Source of the DNA: Pegoplata infirma
Lineage: Eukaryota; Arthropoda; Insecta; Diptera; Anthomyiidae
NCBI GenBank assembly: GCA_963921195.1
Contig: OY992536.1
Coordinates: 109,270,778 to 109,334,777 of the forward strand
Reading direction: 5' to 3'
DNA length: 64,000 nt
Shown here: positions 32,590 through 44,137 of the stretch, in pieces
Position numbering within the stretch: the stretch's first letter is position 1
Layout of the letters: each line of letters opens with the position of its first letter
Notes under the pieces: model-generated
Databases searched by the model: none
What the model was told of the DNA's origin: nothing
The model's input: only the letters and a program-made list of their open reading frames with translations
Program-made: the position numbers and the translations under genes

Positions 32590-35266
32590 CGTCACCTAAA
32601 ATGCAAAACGCCCTAACTAACATTTTATTAATTTTACAGGAGAAGCAAAAAACATGTTTAAAGAAAAAATATAAAAGTGTTAATCACAAAATCTTCATAT
32701 ATTATTGAAAAAACACGGACAAATTGATTTCTGGTAAAAAAAATTAATTATTTTTATTATTTGAAGAGTTATGTCAGTTACGCCCTTTTGTCTCGTATAC
32801 ATATTTCTGAAACAAAAAAAGCCCTAACTGCATCAAATATCAATTGACATACATACAGGAGAACTGTAAAATTAATGTTTTGTTATTATTTTTTGGTTTT
32901 ATTTATTTAAAGTTTATTTTAATTTAAATTATCATAAATATCACATTATTTAATTCATTTTATTGATATTTCATGAAAAAAAAACAAATAATATATTTGA
33001 TTAATTCACGATAAAAATAGTTAATTTTGGGATATAGAATGATAAATGAGAATATTTATTAAAAATAGAAACTAATTTTCGAAGGGGATGTTGTCATAAA
33101 AATCATGACAATCTGCTGGCAGCAATGGTTTTAAATCTTGGAGATGCTGCCACTTTTTTTTAGAAATTTTTAATCTCTGCTCATGTAGTTGGGGCGGTGC
33201 AACAATTTTGATTTTATTTCCAATTCGCTGTGGAAGCTGTACATAATTATCATTTATATTTGTTTTGAAATAAATAGTTCCAGTTGGTTCGTATGCCAAT
33301 GCACGTATCATATTGACGGTGGGATCCCCCGTTTTTTTTCCTAAAAAAAATGTAAAAAGTAATACAAATTTTAGAAACACAATATTTATTTTTACTATAC
33401 CTGGTCTTATTGATGAATATCGCTTAGGAACTGACTCATAATTAAGGAAATATTCGTGATTTAATTGGTGTACTTGTAAAGGAAAAGGGTTTTTCCGAGC
33501 AGCTTTAATTAAATTCACTAGTTCAAATGGCAAGTTTATTTGCTTATCACGAATCTTTCTTTCAATTAGAGAGTGAGTGGAGTCACATTCCATTTGCGTG
33601 TGACCGACTACCAAGTATTTGTGTTCTATGGTAATGTTTTTTTCCTCGCATAAAGAAACTAAAGCGTTTGAAAGGACAACATTTCTGTTTTGGTAAAAAC
33701 AACCATCGGAGTAAATAATAATATGGTGAATATCAGGAAATTGCTGAATTCCTTTTCTTAAATGCTTTACGATAATTGTGGTGAATGTAGAAGCGACAAG
33801 GCTTCCCTCGGTTTCATCCCAAACGTTATTATCAGACTCATGATTTATTACATTATAAATTGTGAAATTATGAATCTGAAGTTTCATTTTATAATAAGAG
33901 GAGTTGGCTTTTGACTGAGGTAAGAGCTTTACAGCTTGCATATCTATGCAAAGTAGTAGACATAGTCCTGATTTGGCATTTTCAATATCATTATCTTTTT
34001 CAGTTCTCATTTTATCAATTTCACTTCGATGACTATCGAATTGCTCCTGTGACAGATTCTTTGCTTTATAAGATAAACATAAGTCACACTGATCATTTCT
34101 TGGTTTAAATAGCGAGTAATTTGATGCCTTAACCAGATTCATAAAATTAGGAAATGCTACACGTGTAATGTCATTTTCTTTGTTATCATCACATGACTCA
34201 GAATAGAGATCATAAATCTGTTGATAACTTTTAAAGTCTGCTTCAAAATATACCTTATTGGTATGTTCCCGACGATAATGAGACCCCAACTTAGGCAAAT
34301 CTTCCAACCATTTTTGTAAATAGCTTAACCTTTTTTTGTATTGTAATCCTTGTGGTTTTTCTTTCTTTTCAGCAGGAAAAATTTGGGTGCAATGTAAGTT
34401 TCTTGAAGATACCCACAAACGAACCGTTTTTTCGGATAACCCTAAAGTTGAAAGAAACATTTGTCTACATAGTACTTGAATACGATTTGAATCGTGTTTT
34501 AAAAAATAATGTTTTGTTGTGGAGCGTTTGGAGTTTTCCACAGTAATACGTTGTCTTTTGGAACATTCAACGAGATTTGTTACATAAAGCTTTTTGTTAT
34601 TCCAAGAAATTTCCAGAATGAGTCAAAAATTTCTTTACAAATATTTTCAGTGAAATGTGAGCAATGTCGCATTGTAATTTTTTCCCAAAACTTTGATGTA
34701 CATGTATCACCCATTTTTCTAGGCTTACGCTCAGTTATTACATTACCTTTTGAAAAACCTCGGTATTTTTTACCTTCCATACGGTTTTGTTGGCTTAAAT
34801 GTCTCCAATTTGTTATATTTTTTTTTTTTTTAATTCCCTTCTGCATCCTTATCCAAATTTAGTTCGGACATATCCAAATTTAGTTCAGACATATTGAATT
34901 TTGTTTCTTTATATTTGATTAATTATAATTGTTAATTGTTTCTTCACTCTTTATTTATAATCACACAAAACCTTAAGAAAACCTTTATATTTTTCTAAAG
35001 CAAATCATTAAAAATGCTTAACGGATAAAGCTATCAGCTGTGCATGCAATGTTGTACACACAAGCGGTTAGTTGGGGCTTTTTGCGTTTTACTTATATTT
35101 GATCATGTAGTTAGGGCGTTTTTAATTTTGTAAATAAAATTGTGATTTTTGATCGAATGAGTCTAATTTTTTTTTGGAGATGTATTTTGATGCAATTGAT
35201 CAGAATCAATAAAAAACACGATTTTGGATTTTGTGTTAGTTAGGGCCTTTCGCATTTTAGGTGACG
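32590..35266 (-). mobile_element. DDE-type DNA transposon, nearly complete
   Basis: Termini CGTCACCTAAAATGC in inverted orientation, with the repeat extending about 33 bp (through CCCTAACTAACA) and 3 mismatches. Flanks are ATATAT on both sides, so the TSD is 4 or 6 bp (ambiguous in TA-rich DNA). The motif GCCCTAACT or close variants recurs near both ends (32605, 32820 and, inverted, about 35110, 35237), a candidate transposase-binding motif. It carries one minus-strand transposase gene. Superfamily not assigned; a 4-bp TSD would be compatible with Sola-like elements. Confidence 0.8.
33072..34892 (-). pseudogene. DDE transposase with one or two frameshifts and a short intron
   Basis: The main frame (34541 to 33072, 489 codons) shows CDLC (RNDQCDLCLSYK), then the likely catalytic Asp residues in LLCIDMQAVKLLPQSKANSS and IIIYSDGCFYQNRNVVLSNA, and an acidic third site in GHTQMECDSTHSLIERKI. 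This DDE arrangement matches a family usually annotated as uncharacterised in arthropods. Upstream, 34846-34600 in another frame gives CSHFTENICKEIFDSFWKF, and a frame change near 34605 lets it join a continuous NNKKLYVTNLVECSKRQ stretch, so one indel breaks the gene. A possible start at 34892 (MSELNLD twice) is separated by a poly(A) run near 34830 that may hide another indel. 33341-33400 has GT...AG ends and encodes an odd hydrophobic insert; it is probably an intron of 60 nt. Confidence 0.75.
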
Positions 35267-35836
35267 ATATATAGATTGTATATTTTATGCAACTAATTTT
35301 ATTTTTGTTTGTTTTCAAATAAAAATATTTACTTGTTTTTTTTAGTAGGTTTATTCTAGCTCGAGGTCATTATTTCCTTTACTAATTAAAACTATGATAT
35401 TCTCATAGAATAATTTTCAAAAAATATTTACGCCCGTATTCATAACAAAAAACGGGTTGCTTTCGTCGAGCTGCTAACTTTTAAACACAATTACAAAAAT
35501 AGCCTTACACTCAATATAAAACCAGCAAAAAACTGTGAGGTAAATGAACCCATTTTCAGCTATATAATGAAATCTGTCAAGAAAGCAGAAAAATTAGCTG
35601 ACTTCAGCTAAATAATCTTCTGATTTTAACAGAAAAAACTCACGATTAAGGATAAAACAATCTTAACATCTAAGATGTATTTTATTGATGTGAAAAGAAT
35701 GTTAGAAATTTTTTGTTAAAGTGTTTAGTATTTTTAGTTAAAAGCAATCCGAAAAAAAGGAGGAAAATTAAAGTCGGTCTAGACAACCAAACATGGACAG
35801 CTTGGAATTATCTTTTATTATTGTAAAAAGAAAATA
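35267..35836. other. Right edge of the dispersed element and AT-rich DNA
   Basis: ATATATAGATTGTATATTTT continues the element broken by the transposon. A TTCTAGCTCGAG phrase near 35353 recurs at about 43473. Otherwise nothing recognised. Confidence 0.4.
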
Positions 35837-36200
35837 CAATCAAAAAAACCTTGTGAAACGACAAGAAAAGTTTGTAACTTTTCTTTGCTACCTCCTCTTT
35901 GACAACAATTCGTTGTTATTTTACAAGCTTTTTACCAATAATTTTGTAATTTCACAAGATTTACAAATTTTTTGACGTTATAAAACTTACAAGGAGTTTT
36001 TTTTTAGCGCAATAAATCTTACAAGGGAATCTCGTGAATTTATTAGATTTATTTTTGTAAAAAAAACCTTGGAAATTTGTAAAATTACAAAAAAATTGTA
36101 AAATTACAAAAAAAAATGTAAATTTCTATTGAAAATTTTTTGTTAAAAAACAAGGAAAATTGTCCAAATATTGGTAAAATGGGATTACGAGACTTTTCCA
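35837..36200. mobile_element. MITE fragment, ACAAG-rich family
   Basis: Left end CAATCAAAAAAACCTTGTG after TA (35835-35836). The interior is full of TTTTACAAGC / ACTTACAAGG motifs and parallels 37595-38040. The right terminus is missing; sequence stops at GATTACGAGACTTTTCC where the next copy begins. Confidence 0.6.
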
Positions 36201-36245
36201 CACTCACAAAAAAAACCTTTTAAAATTACAAGAAAATTTTTAACT

Positions 36246-37594
36246 TTTTATACCCTCCACTCTAGTGATAGAGGGTATATATAAGTTTGTCATTACGTTT
36301 GTAACACCTCGAAATATTGGTCTAGGACCCCATAAAGTATATATATTCATGATCCTCGATCGATTCTAAGACGATCTAGCGATGTCCGTCTGTCTGTCTG
36401 TTAAAAACACATTAACTTTTGAAAGACTTAACGGAGGCTCCTGAAGTTTGGCATTTACGTTGGGAATTTACTTGGTCAGGTTGGTATTGCAATCCAGCGA
36501 AATCGGTCTAGTGGTTCAAAAGTTATGATCAAAAGACTGTATTTAGGCAAGGGTTTTTCTGGAAGTTACGAGATAAAAAACACGCTAACTTTCGAAAGGC
36601 AATTCTGTGGATGCTGAAGCTTAACATATATATTTGTCGTTCCCCTGGCCTGGTGTTGAATTTCAGCCAAATCGGTCAAGTGGTTCAAAAGTTATTAGTA
36701 GGGAAGAGATTTTCATAGTCTGAAAACGATACCGACCAATTAACTTTCCGAATCAAGAAATTTGCGTTAAAATGACATCGCTTTGTTTTTGCATATTCTT
36801 GCATATTTTGGTTTTAAATGCATATTTTGTGCATATTTCCAACTTTTAAGTGCATATTTTTGCATATGTTGGCAAAAATTAGCAAAAACACAAATTGAAA
36901 TTTATTTGTTTCAAAAACTATTTAAAATTTTAAAAATTTATTTTGAAAAAAATAAAAATTATTGTTTTTCTTTTTAGTTTTTTTTTATAAATATTCTTGA
37001 TTTCTAAAAAAATATTGCTTATATAAAGTTTTAAATGTTACTATTTAACACGGCGTTATTTTTTGCTTTTTAAGAATATTTTCCTATGAAAACAAGATTT
37101 TTATTGCACATTTTTTAGTGCATATTTTTAGGTTTTTTAGTGCATATTTTGGATTTTTTAGGGCATATTTTAAGCGCATATTTTCGATTTTTTAGTGTAT
37201 GAAAATCTCATCCCTAGTTATTAGCAAAACCGTGAATTTCAGATAAGTCTCACCTTAAATTCACGTGTTGAAAACCCGTTAAATATGTTTTAAAAACATT
37301 GGTAAGTCACAAAAATATTTTACAACGTATTTTGTCACTCAAAAATATTTTTACACTAAAAAAAATACACTCGAAAAAAATTTTACACTCGAAAAAAATT
37401 TTACACTCAAAAAAAAATTTTTAAATTATTTTTTTTTTCAAAAATTACTAAAAAAGTTTTTTTACACAAAATAAAATATTTCTAATCAAAACTGTTATTT
37501 TTTCACATTAGAAAATTTACTATCTCTTAAAAAGGGCATTGTGGAGGGTATTCATAGATTCGGCCAAGTCGAATTTAACTTTTGTACTTGTTTT
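36246..37594 (+). repeat. mini-me repeat, main subfamily, with nested hAT
   Basis: 5' hairpin TATACCCTC...GAGGGTATA, core CGAAATATTGGTCTAGGACC, a short GTCCGTCTGTCTGTCTG tract, TTTCAGCCAAATCGGTCAAG, TTACACTCGAAAAAAATTTT, and a 3' dyad ATTCGGCCAAGTCGAATT before ACTTGTTTT. Interrupted at 36699-37216. It fits the mini-me / Helentron-associated INE plan; no coding capacity. Confidence 0.8.
36699..37216. mobile_element. hAT-type MITE with GCATATTTT motifs
   Basis: Perfect 8-bp TSD GTTATTAG (36691-36698, 37217-37224). Termini TAGGGAAGAGATTTTCAT and, inverted, TAGGGATGAGATTTTCAT. Repeated TTTAGTGCATATTTT motifs inside. It splits the mini-me phrase AAGTTATTAGCAAAACCG, intact in the copy near 48890. 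Confidence 0.9.
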
Positions 37595-38180
37595 TTGCTA
37601 CCTCCTATTTGACAAGAATTCCTTGTTATTTTACAAGCTTTTACCAAAACTTTTTCTAATTTTACAAGCTTTTTACCAAAAAAAATGTAAATTTACAAGT
37701 TTTTGACGCGATAAAACTTACAAGGAAGTTTCGTTACTTTACAAAATTTTTTGGTACCTACTATTTTACGAGAATTCCTAGTACAAATTACGAGCTTTTT
37801 TGTAGTTTAAGAAGATGTTTAGCAATAAAATTGTAAATTAACAACCTTTTTCGCGAAATAAAACTTACAAGGAATTCTCGTCAATTTACCAGATTTTTGT
37901 GTAAAAAACCTTGGAAATTTATAAAATTACAAGAAAAACTGTAAAATTACAAAAAAAATGTAAACTTTGATCGAAAATTTTTTTGTTAAAAAAACTGTCA
38001 AATATTGGTAAAATGGGATTACGAGATTTTTTCTAGTATTTTGACAAGGTTTTTTGTTTTGAGTGTAGAAAAACAAATGTCACCTCTGGATTCAGAGTAC
38101 TTGAGTTGAGTTTACCTGCCGGGTGCACGATGGTTGGTTTTTTACTAGCCTAGTCAAATCAAGTTTAGTGTTGTATGGTA

Positions 38181-38958
38181 CACTCAAAATATTTTGTAGG
38201 CAAAAACAAATGAATAACACATTTAAAACCAGTGAATAAACAATTGAAAACCATCCCAGTAATTATTCATTTGTTTTAACAAGCATCAACATTTATTTTT
38301 TACTGTTGACAAAATTTTCTAAAATAAATAACATTAAACATTAAAAAATTAAAAAATTACGGATTCTTCATTCTTTTTTACCAACAAATTCGAAAAAAAT
38401 AACCACCGAAAACATTAAAAACCTACGAAAACATTAAAAATTAATGATTTCGTAGGTTATTTTTTACAATTTTCTATTGAAATATTTTTTTAAAAATTTT
38501 TAATAAAATTTTGGGGAATCGATCCCGCAATCAACTACATTCTGGCCAGACACTCTACCCATCGTGCTAAAGTCACTTGATACAAACATGTTTTTATATT
38601 TCTATAAATAATTTTTTGAATTTTTTTTTTCTACAAAAAAATAACCTACTTGTGTAGGTAAAAACTAATGATATCTCATTAAAAAATACCAACAATTAAA
38701 AAAAAAAAATAGTCACACAAATCATTAAAAATTTAAAGAATAATCAGTAGTTTTTACTTACAGAACAAAAATAAATGACTTTAAAAATAAATGTTAATGA
38801 AAGTCTTTATTTTTTAGTGTGTTATTTTTGAAACAAAGGACAGAAGTAGTCATTAATAAAAACTGAACATCAAACAAATGTTTTTTTCTTTTAGAAATGA
38901 CTAAACGTAAAATTTTTTAAATAAACTACAAACAGTTAATGACATAATTTTTTAAGTG
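38181..38958. mobile_element. TA-flanked MITE with a tRNA-like segment
   Basis: TA at 38179-38180 and 38959-38960; ends CACTCAAAATATTTTG and, inverted, CACTTAAAAAATTATG. AT-rich interior with TTAATGA motifs and a GC-richer tRNA-like piece at 38512-38575. No ORF. Confidence 0.65.
38512..38575 (-). other. tRNA-like A-box/B-box segment
   Basis: The minus strand reads TTTAGCACGATGGGTAGAGT (A-box-like) and, about 30 nt on, GCGGGATCGATTCCCC (B-box-like, GATCGATTC). Spacing fits a pol III internal promoter, but the anticodon arm does not fold properly and the T stem has a mismatch. Probably a tRNA pseudogene or SINE head. Confidence 0.4.
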
Positions 38959-38960
38959 TA

Positions 38961-39221
38961 GTATTTTAGAATACTTTTCAACACATTTAGCATCATCATC
39001 ATGAAATCTAAAGAATAATATGTATGTAATTCTAATAATCGTACGTTGCCAATAAAAATATATATTCTTACAAGTCTTTGGGAAACCCAAAACATTCATT
39101 TAGTAGTAGTAAAACATAGATACAGACATTTCCTTTTGTCACAATATGGAAACACAAACTAATGTTGATTTCTTTTTCTGACACCTATTGACAAACCTTC
39201 AACAAAAAAATATATATAGAG
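38961..39221. other. No gene recognised
   Basis: AT-rich DNA between two elements. Confidence 0.4.
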
Positions 39222-39944
39222 CATTCCTTGTCAAATCGGACACTTTGAAATTTTTTTTTTAGATTTTCCCAATTTGCTTACAGTTTTTAGTAGCCTTCGA
39301 AAACTCCTTCGTGGTAAATTTTCAGATTTTTTTGATGAAAAAGTTATTAAATTTTTTAAAATTGGTAGTTTGTTCTTTTACTCAAATTTTTATTATTTAT
39401 AACTTCTTCAATAATTGTCCAATATTAAATTTTTTTTTTCGAAATTTTGTTTTTTACGTATACTTTAAAAAAAAAAATCTTAAAAGTGTTCTAGTATTCG
39501 ACTTTTAGGTTTTAAATATAAATCTCATTGTTCAAAATGTGTTTTTTTTATTTTTTTGTGGAAAACTTCTGTTGATTCCACAAATTTTTTGCCCAGTAGG
39601 ATCGTGGTATAACGATTATTGCTATTTTCTGAAATTTTTCTTAAAAATTTTATTGTAATTTTCCAATCTTAAAATCATTTCTACTGCTCCAATGGCGCGT
39701 CGTAGAGGGGTCAATAGCACGACCGACTCTTATTAATTTTAACGCCTAAACATATTTTCAGAATAAACAAATACTCTATTTCCAATGTCTAAGGGGGCTC
39801 CCATACAAATTGACATTTTTTTAAATTTGCGTGAACCGCTCTAACTGCCCTAAGAGTGCCCCTAAAGTAGTCAAATGTATAACCGACCCACAATATTATT
39901 TTAGTACAAACATTTTCTTTAAACACACCTATCCTCTATCTATA

Positions 39945-42188
39945 ACTCTTTATACCAGGGATGTTAAATGGGGATTTCAATTTTGTACCAACTTTAAAAA
40001 AAAATTGTACTTTTTGGACCCTCACGGTACCATTTTTTTTTTTTATTTATAAAAACTTAACTGAAACACATGAAAGTGTCAGTTGAAATGAAAACAAATT
40101 AAAAAAAAAACATTTTCGGGGGCGTTTTTGAATAATTTCTTTAGATGTTTCTGCAGAAAATGTCTCATAATCCGATACTTTATTTACAGGAAAAATTCTC
40201 AGAATTCTAAAATTTTTTGACAGAAAAAATGTATCAAGATCCGAGAATTCTTCTAAAGATAAAAGGTCACAAAATCTGCAATTAATACTATCTTCATTAG
40301 TTGTCTATAAATAACTGACTAGGACCTTTGTGGAAATTCTAAGACCTTTTTGTTTGACAAAAGTGAGTAAGAATTTTTTCTCAAGTGTCTAATTTTGATA
40401 CCATTTTTAGAAAACAAATTTTTAAAATCCGGAAATTTTTAAAGAAATTTTTAGAAAATTTTCATTTGAAAACTACTTTAAATGGTTTTAAAACAAGAGG
40501 CAAAAACTAAAAAAGAGTCTCATTTATGGTGTTAATCGGTCTAGCATTATTACCCCTGTGAGCAATTTTTTTTTTAAGTAAAGAAAGAAGCTGGAGTCTT
40601 TTACCGATATTTCGACGATTTATAAAGATAGAAATTGGAAATTTTAAAATTGTACCAAATGAGTCGCGGTAGTACCACGGTACTTTTGAAGGTCAAAATG
40701 TACCAAAAAAAGTACAATTGTACCAACTTTAACATCCCTGCTTTATACCCTCCACTTTAGTGATAGAGGGTATATATAAGTTTGTCATTCCGTGTGTAAC
40801 ATCTCGAAATATTGGTTAAGGACCCCATAAAGTATATATATTCATGATCCTCGATCGATTCTAAGTCGATCTAACGATGTCCGTCCGTCTGTCTGTCCGT
40901 CTGTAGAAAACACGCTAACTTTTGAAAGACTTTACAGAGACTTCTGAAGTTTGGCATATATGTTTGTTTTTTACCTGATTATGAGCAAAAGAGTAAATTT
41001 CGGCAAGGGTTTTTTGCGAATTTACGAGATAAAAGACACGATTACTTTCGAAAGTCAATTCTGATGCTGCTGAAGCTTAGCAAATATATTTGCCATTTCC
41101 CTGGTCTGATTCCAAATCCATTTTTTTTTTTGGCATAAATTCCAAAAATGAAGCACAGTCGCTAGTTTTGAATCTGAAATGCTTTGTTATCCCTTAAAGC
41201 AATCAAAAAACGATTTTCAAAAAAAAAGAAAATTAAAAAAAAAAAAATTTGGAAATTTTTTTGAGAATTTAAAAAAAAATAAAGATGTGTCACGCAACAA
41301 ATAGAAAATTTTGTCAAAATTTGTGCTAAACTAAAATGGCAATTGTGAAAGTTTGCCGAAAAATGCTGGCTAGAAGTTAATATAAGTATTAAATAGACCA
41401 TCTAGAAAACACTTTCACATTTAAAGGCTCATGCAAGTTCGTACCCAAACACAACTTTTTGTCCACGAAAATAAATAGGCTATTTGGCTTCAAAATCCTT
41501 AAAATCACAATTTTTTTTTACTCACTCTCACTTACTATTCACGTGAGTAATAAAAAACTTACTCACGCTCACGCGTGACTCACGCCAAATTCAATCACGC
41601 TCACGCGTGAGTCACGCAAAATCTACTCACGCAATAAAATTTTCTTACCAAAAAAAAAAAATTACAAAAAATTAAAAAAAAAAATGAGAAAATCAAAAAA
41701 TCTAATCACGCAAACTCACGCAAAAAGTAAATGACTCACTCACAAATCACTCACTCAGATTTTTTCGACTCACGCACACTCACAATCACGTGATTGAAAT
41801 GAAAATCACTCACACTCACGCGTGATTCACGCAATTCTCGTGACCATCTCACGCAAATCTCGTGACCAGCACCTATCTTTACCTTAAACCACGTGTTAAA
41901 AAAACCGTTAAACAAGTTTAATAACATTGGTAAGTCAGAAAAATATTTTACAACGTATTTTTGTCACTCCAAAATATTTTTAGACTAAAAAAAAATACAC
42001 TCGGAAAAAATTTTACACTCAAAAAAATAAATTAGTATATTATTTCGTTTCTTCAAAAATTACTAAAAACAAAGTTTTTTACACAAAATAAAATATTTTT
42101 AATCAAAAAAGTTACTATCACTTAAAACGGGCATTGTGGAGGGTATTCAATGATTCGGCCAAGTCGAATTTAACTTTTCTACTTGTTA
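39945..42188 (+). repeat. mini-me repeat, main subfamily, with nested hAT and a CACG-rich block
   Basis: Begins CTTTATAC before the nested hAT and continues CTTTATACCCTCCACTTTAG, core and GTCCGTCCGTCTGTCTGTCC, ending GATTCGGCCAAGTCGAATTT then ACTTGTT. Between about 41110 and 41878 the normal sequence is replaced by foreign DNA; 41520-41870 is dense in CACGCGTGAG-type motifs. Confidence 0.75.
39956..40740. mobile_element. hAT-type MITE, CAGGGATG family
   Basis: 8-bp TSD CTTTATAC (39948-39955, 40741-40748). Termini CAGGGATGTTAAA on both ends. Inside the right end, TGAGTCGCGGTAGTACCACG and AAAAGTACAATTGTACC parallel the element at 50099-53659. No transposase. Confidence 0.85.
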
Positions 42189-42605
42189 TTTTATAAATTT
42201 GTTTTATTTAATCAGCTTCTACCGGTCTAACGGTGCATCCCAGAGGGGTCATTAGCAACACCGACCCCTATTTATGTTTACCCGACAACATTTTTTCAAA
42301 ATATACCTACGCCCTATCTCAACTCCCTAAGTGGGTTTCCAGTCAAAATTACATTTTTTATAAAGTTTGCTCCAACTGTAATTTGTATGGGAGCCCACTT
42401 AGGGAGTGGAGATAGGGCGTAGGCATGTTTTTAACAAATGTTGGATGGTAAAAGATAGTTTGAGTAAAGGAACAAACTAACAATTTTTAAAAAATTCGAT
42501 GTCTTTACCACGAAGGAGTTTTCGAAGGGTACTAAAAACTGTTAACAAATTGTGAAAATCTAAAAAAAAAAAAATTTAAAGTGTCCGATTTGACATAGAA
42601 TTCCC

Positions 42606-44040
42606 CATACATAAATGTCATGACATCGATCTACTCTACTCCATTATGACCTGTATTCTATATTTCAACATTTATGAGTAAAATTGGAAGAGTGACACAA
42701 AAAGGATATGTTCTTGGATTTAGACACATACAACCACAGCTATCACATCTTCAAAATTAATGTTGTTATTATCGGTTAGTATACGAACATGTCGTTTTAT
42801 TGTTGTTTAGTGGTAGTAGTTTTATATTTTGGGATATTCAATTTTTTTTCATTCCATTTCGTTTTTTGTTAAACCAAAAAGTAGGTCAATTTAGTCATGA
42901 TAGTAGTTGGAGTTATTACTTTTTTCCATGTTTTTTTTTTTTTTTTGCTTTATATCCTGTTTGTTGTTGTATTTTTGCTATTATTTTCCTGCCATTATTT
43001 ATTTTTTTTTGCTGCTGTTGTATTAAAGTTTCGTATTTCTTAAATTAATTTTTGTTTTCTTGTATTTTTTATTTTATTTTATTATTCAAGTTTGGGTTTT
43101 ACTTTATTTCCTATGACCTTTACTGTTAATGCTTTTGTCTGATATTCACTTTTAGAATTAATAAAAAATAATGTTTTATGTATATCAAGTTACTTATTTG
43201 CAAAAATAGGAGCAAAAAAAAAAACAGTAATAATGGAAAAAGTTTTCATTATTTATTTCGAATAAAAAAGTATTTTCTAAGAAAGTTATTTTCTAACTAT
43301 TTTTATAGTATTCATACATAGCGTATGAGCAATTTGAATATTAATCATACGCTACGATGTAAATATTTCAAAGCATTTGGATAACCAAAGGAATCGGAAC
43401 AATTGTGAATCTAGTCTTCAGATTTTCACATTAAACTCATAAAATTCTATTATAAATTCTAGAGTATTATTCTAGCTCGAGACCAAAAATATGTCTATGA
43501 TATTCTCAAAATAGATTATTTTTTAGTTATTGCTTAAAAAAAGTTATTCATCTCATAGTATATCTGTACCGATCTGTTTTATACCCACTAAGGAATCATC
43601 AGAAGATTTTAGAGAATCATTGTTGGTTAATTAAACATCAAATCAGACATAATATTTCATATTTCTCACAAGTTAAATGAGAAGAAATACTATTATAAAG
43701 GTCCAAAATCTGTTTCACAACAAAAATAATTTCGTGTCAACTGACACAACTTTTAAAACCGATGTCATCCGATCAGGATAAAATTTCCACAAAGGTTAGT
43801 CCTATTGGATAGTAGTTCAGGGTTAGAGGGGTCGAAATTTGAAATTTTGGCCAAAGAGGTGATTATTCTCATCCATGTAACTTCTGACCTATTGTTTTTA
43901 GCAAAATGTCTCCTACAGAGTTAAGATAGCTCTTTCTTCAATATTTTGAAAAAAAGATTATAAAAAAATGAAAAAAAAAATTGAATTTTTTTTTTTAATG
44001 CAAAACTTTTTTGACTTTTTCGTTAATTCTGACCCTTTTT
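42606..44040. other. AT-rich stretch without a recognised gene
   Basis: T-rich runs (42840-43060) give a low-complexity Phe/Cys-rich frame. TTCTAGCTCGAGACC at about 43473 recurs near 35353. A CACAACTTTTAAAACCGATG segment near 43743 has no parallel in the window. Confidence 0.4.
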
Positions 44041-44137
44041 TTATACCCTACACTCTAGTGATAGAGGCTATATATAAGTTGGTCATTCCATTTGTAACAT
44101 CTCGAAATATTGGTCTAGGACCCCATAAAGTATATAT

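Larger units (their letters stand above)
36201..38065. mobile_element. MITE, ACAAG-rich family, split by a mini-me
   Basis: Left CACTCACAAAAAAAACCTTT and right end (reverse) CACTCAAAACAAAAAACCTT; TA follows at 38066-38067. Resumes after the mini-me at 37595 with TTTGCTACCTCCTATTTGAC. The left flank is not a clean TA because it abuts the truncated copy before it. Related fragment at 14546. Confidence 0.65.
39222..42605. mobile_element. Long palindromic element, diverged copy, split by a mini-me
   Basis: Left end GAGCATTCCTTGTCAAATCG and right end (inverted) GGGGAATTCTATGTCAAATC relate it to 44138-46084. The left arm runs to about 39945; the element resumes at about 42190 near its own centre (GCCCTATCTCAACTCCCTAA / GGGAGTGGAGATAGGGC around 42310-42420). 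The right arm is shortened. Confidence 0.75.

Noticed and set aside
36246..37594. Canonical Helitron
   Set aside because: The 3' end is ACTTGTT after a short dyad, not CTRR, and no Rep/helicase exists. A Helentron-associated/mini-me relation fits better.
42800..43048. Hydrophobic Phe/Cys-rich ORF
   Set aside because: A poly-T artefact without a conserved partner.
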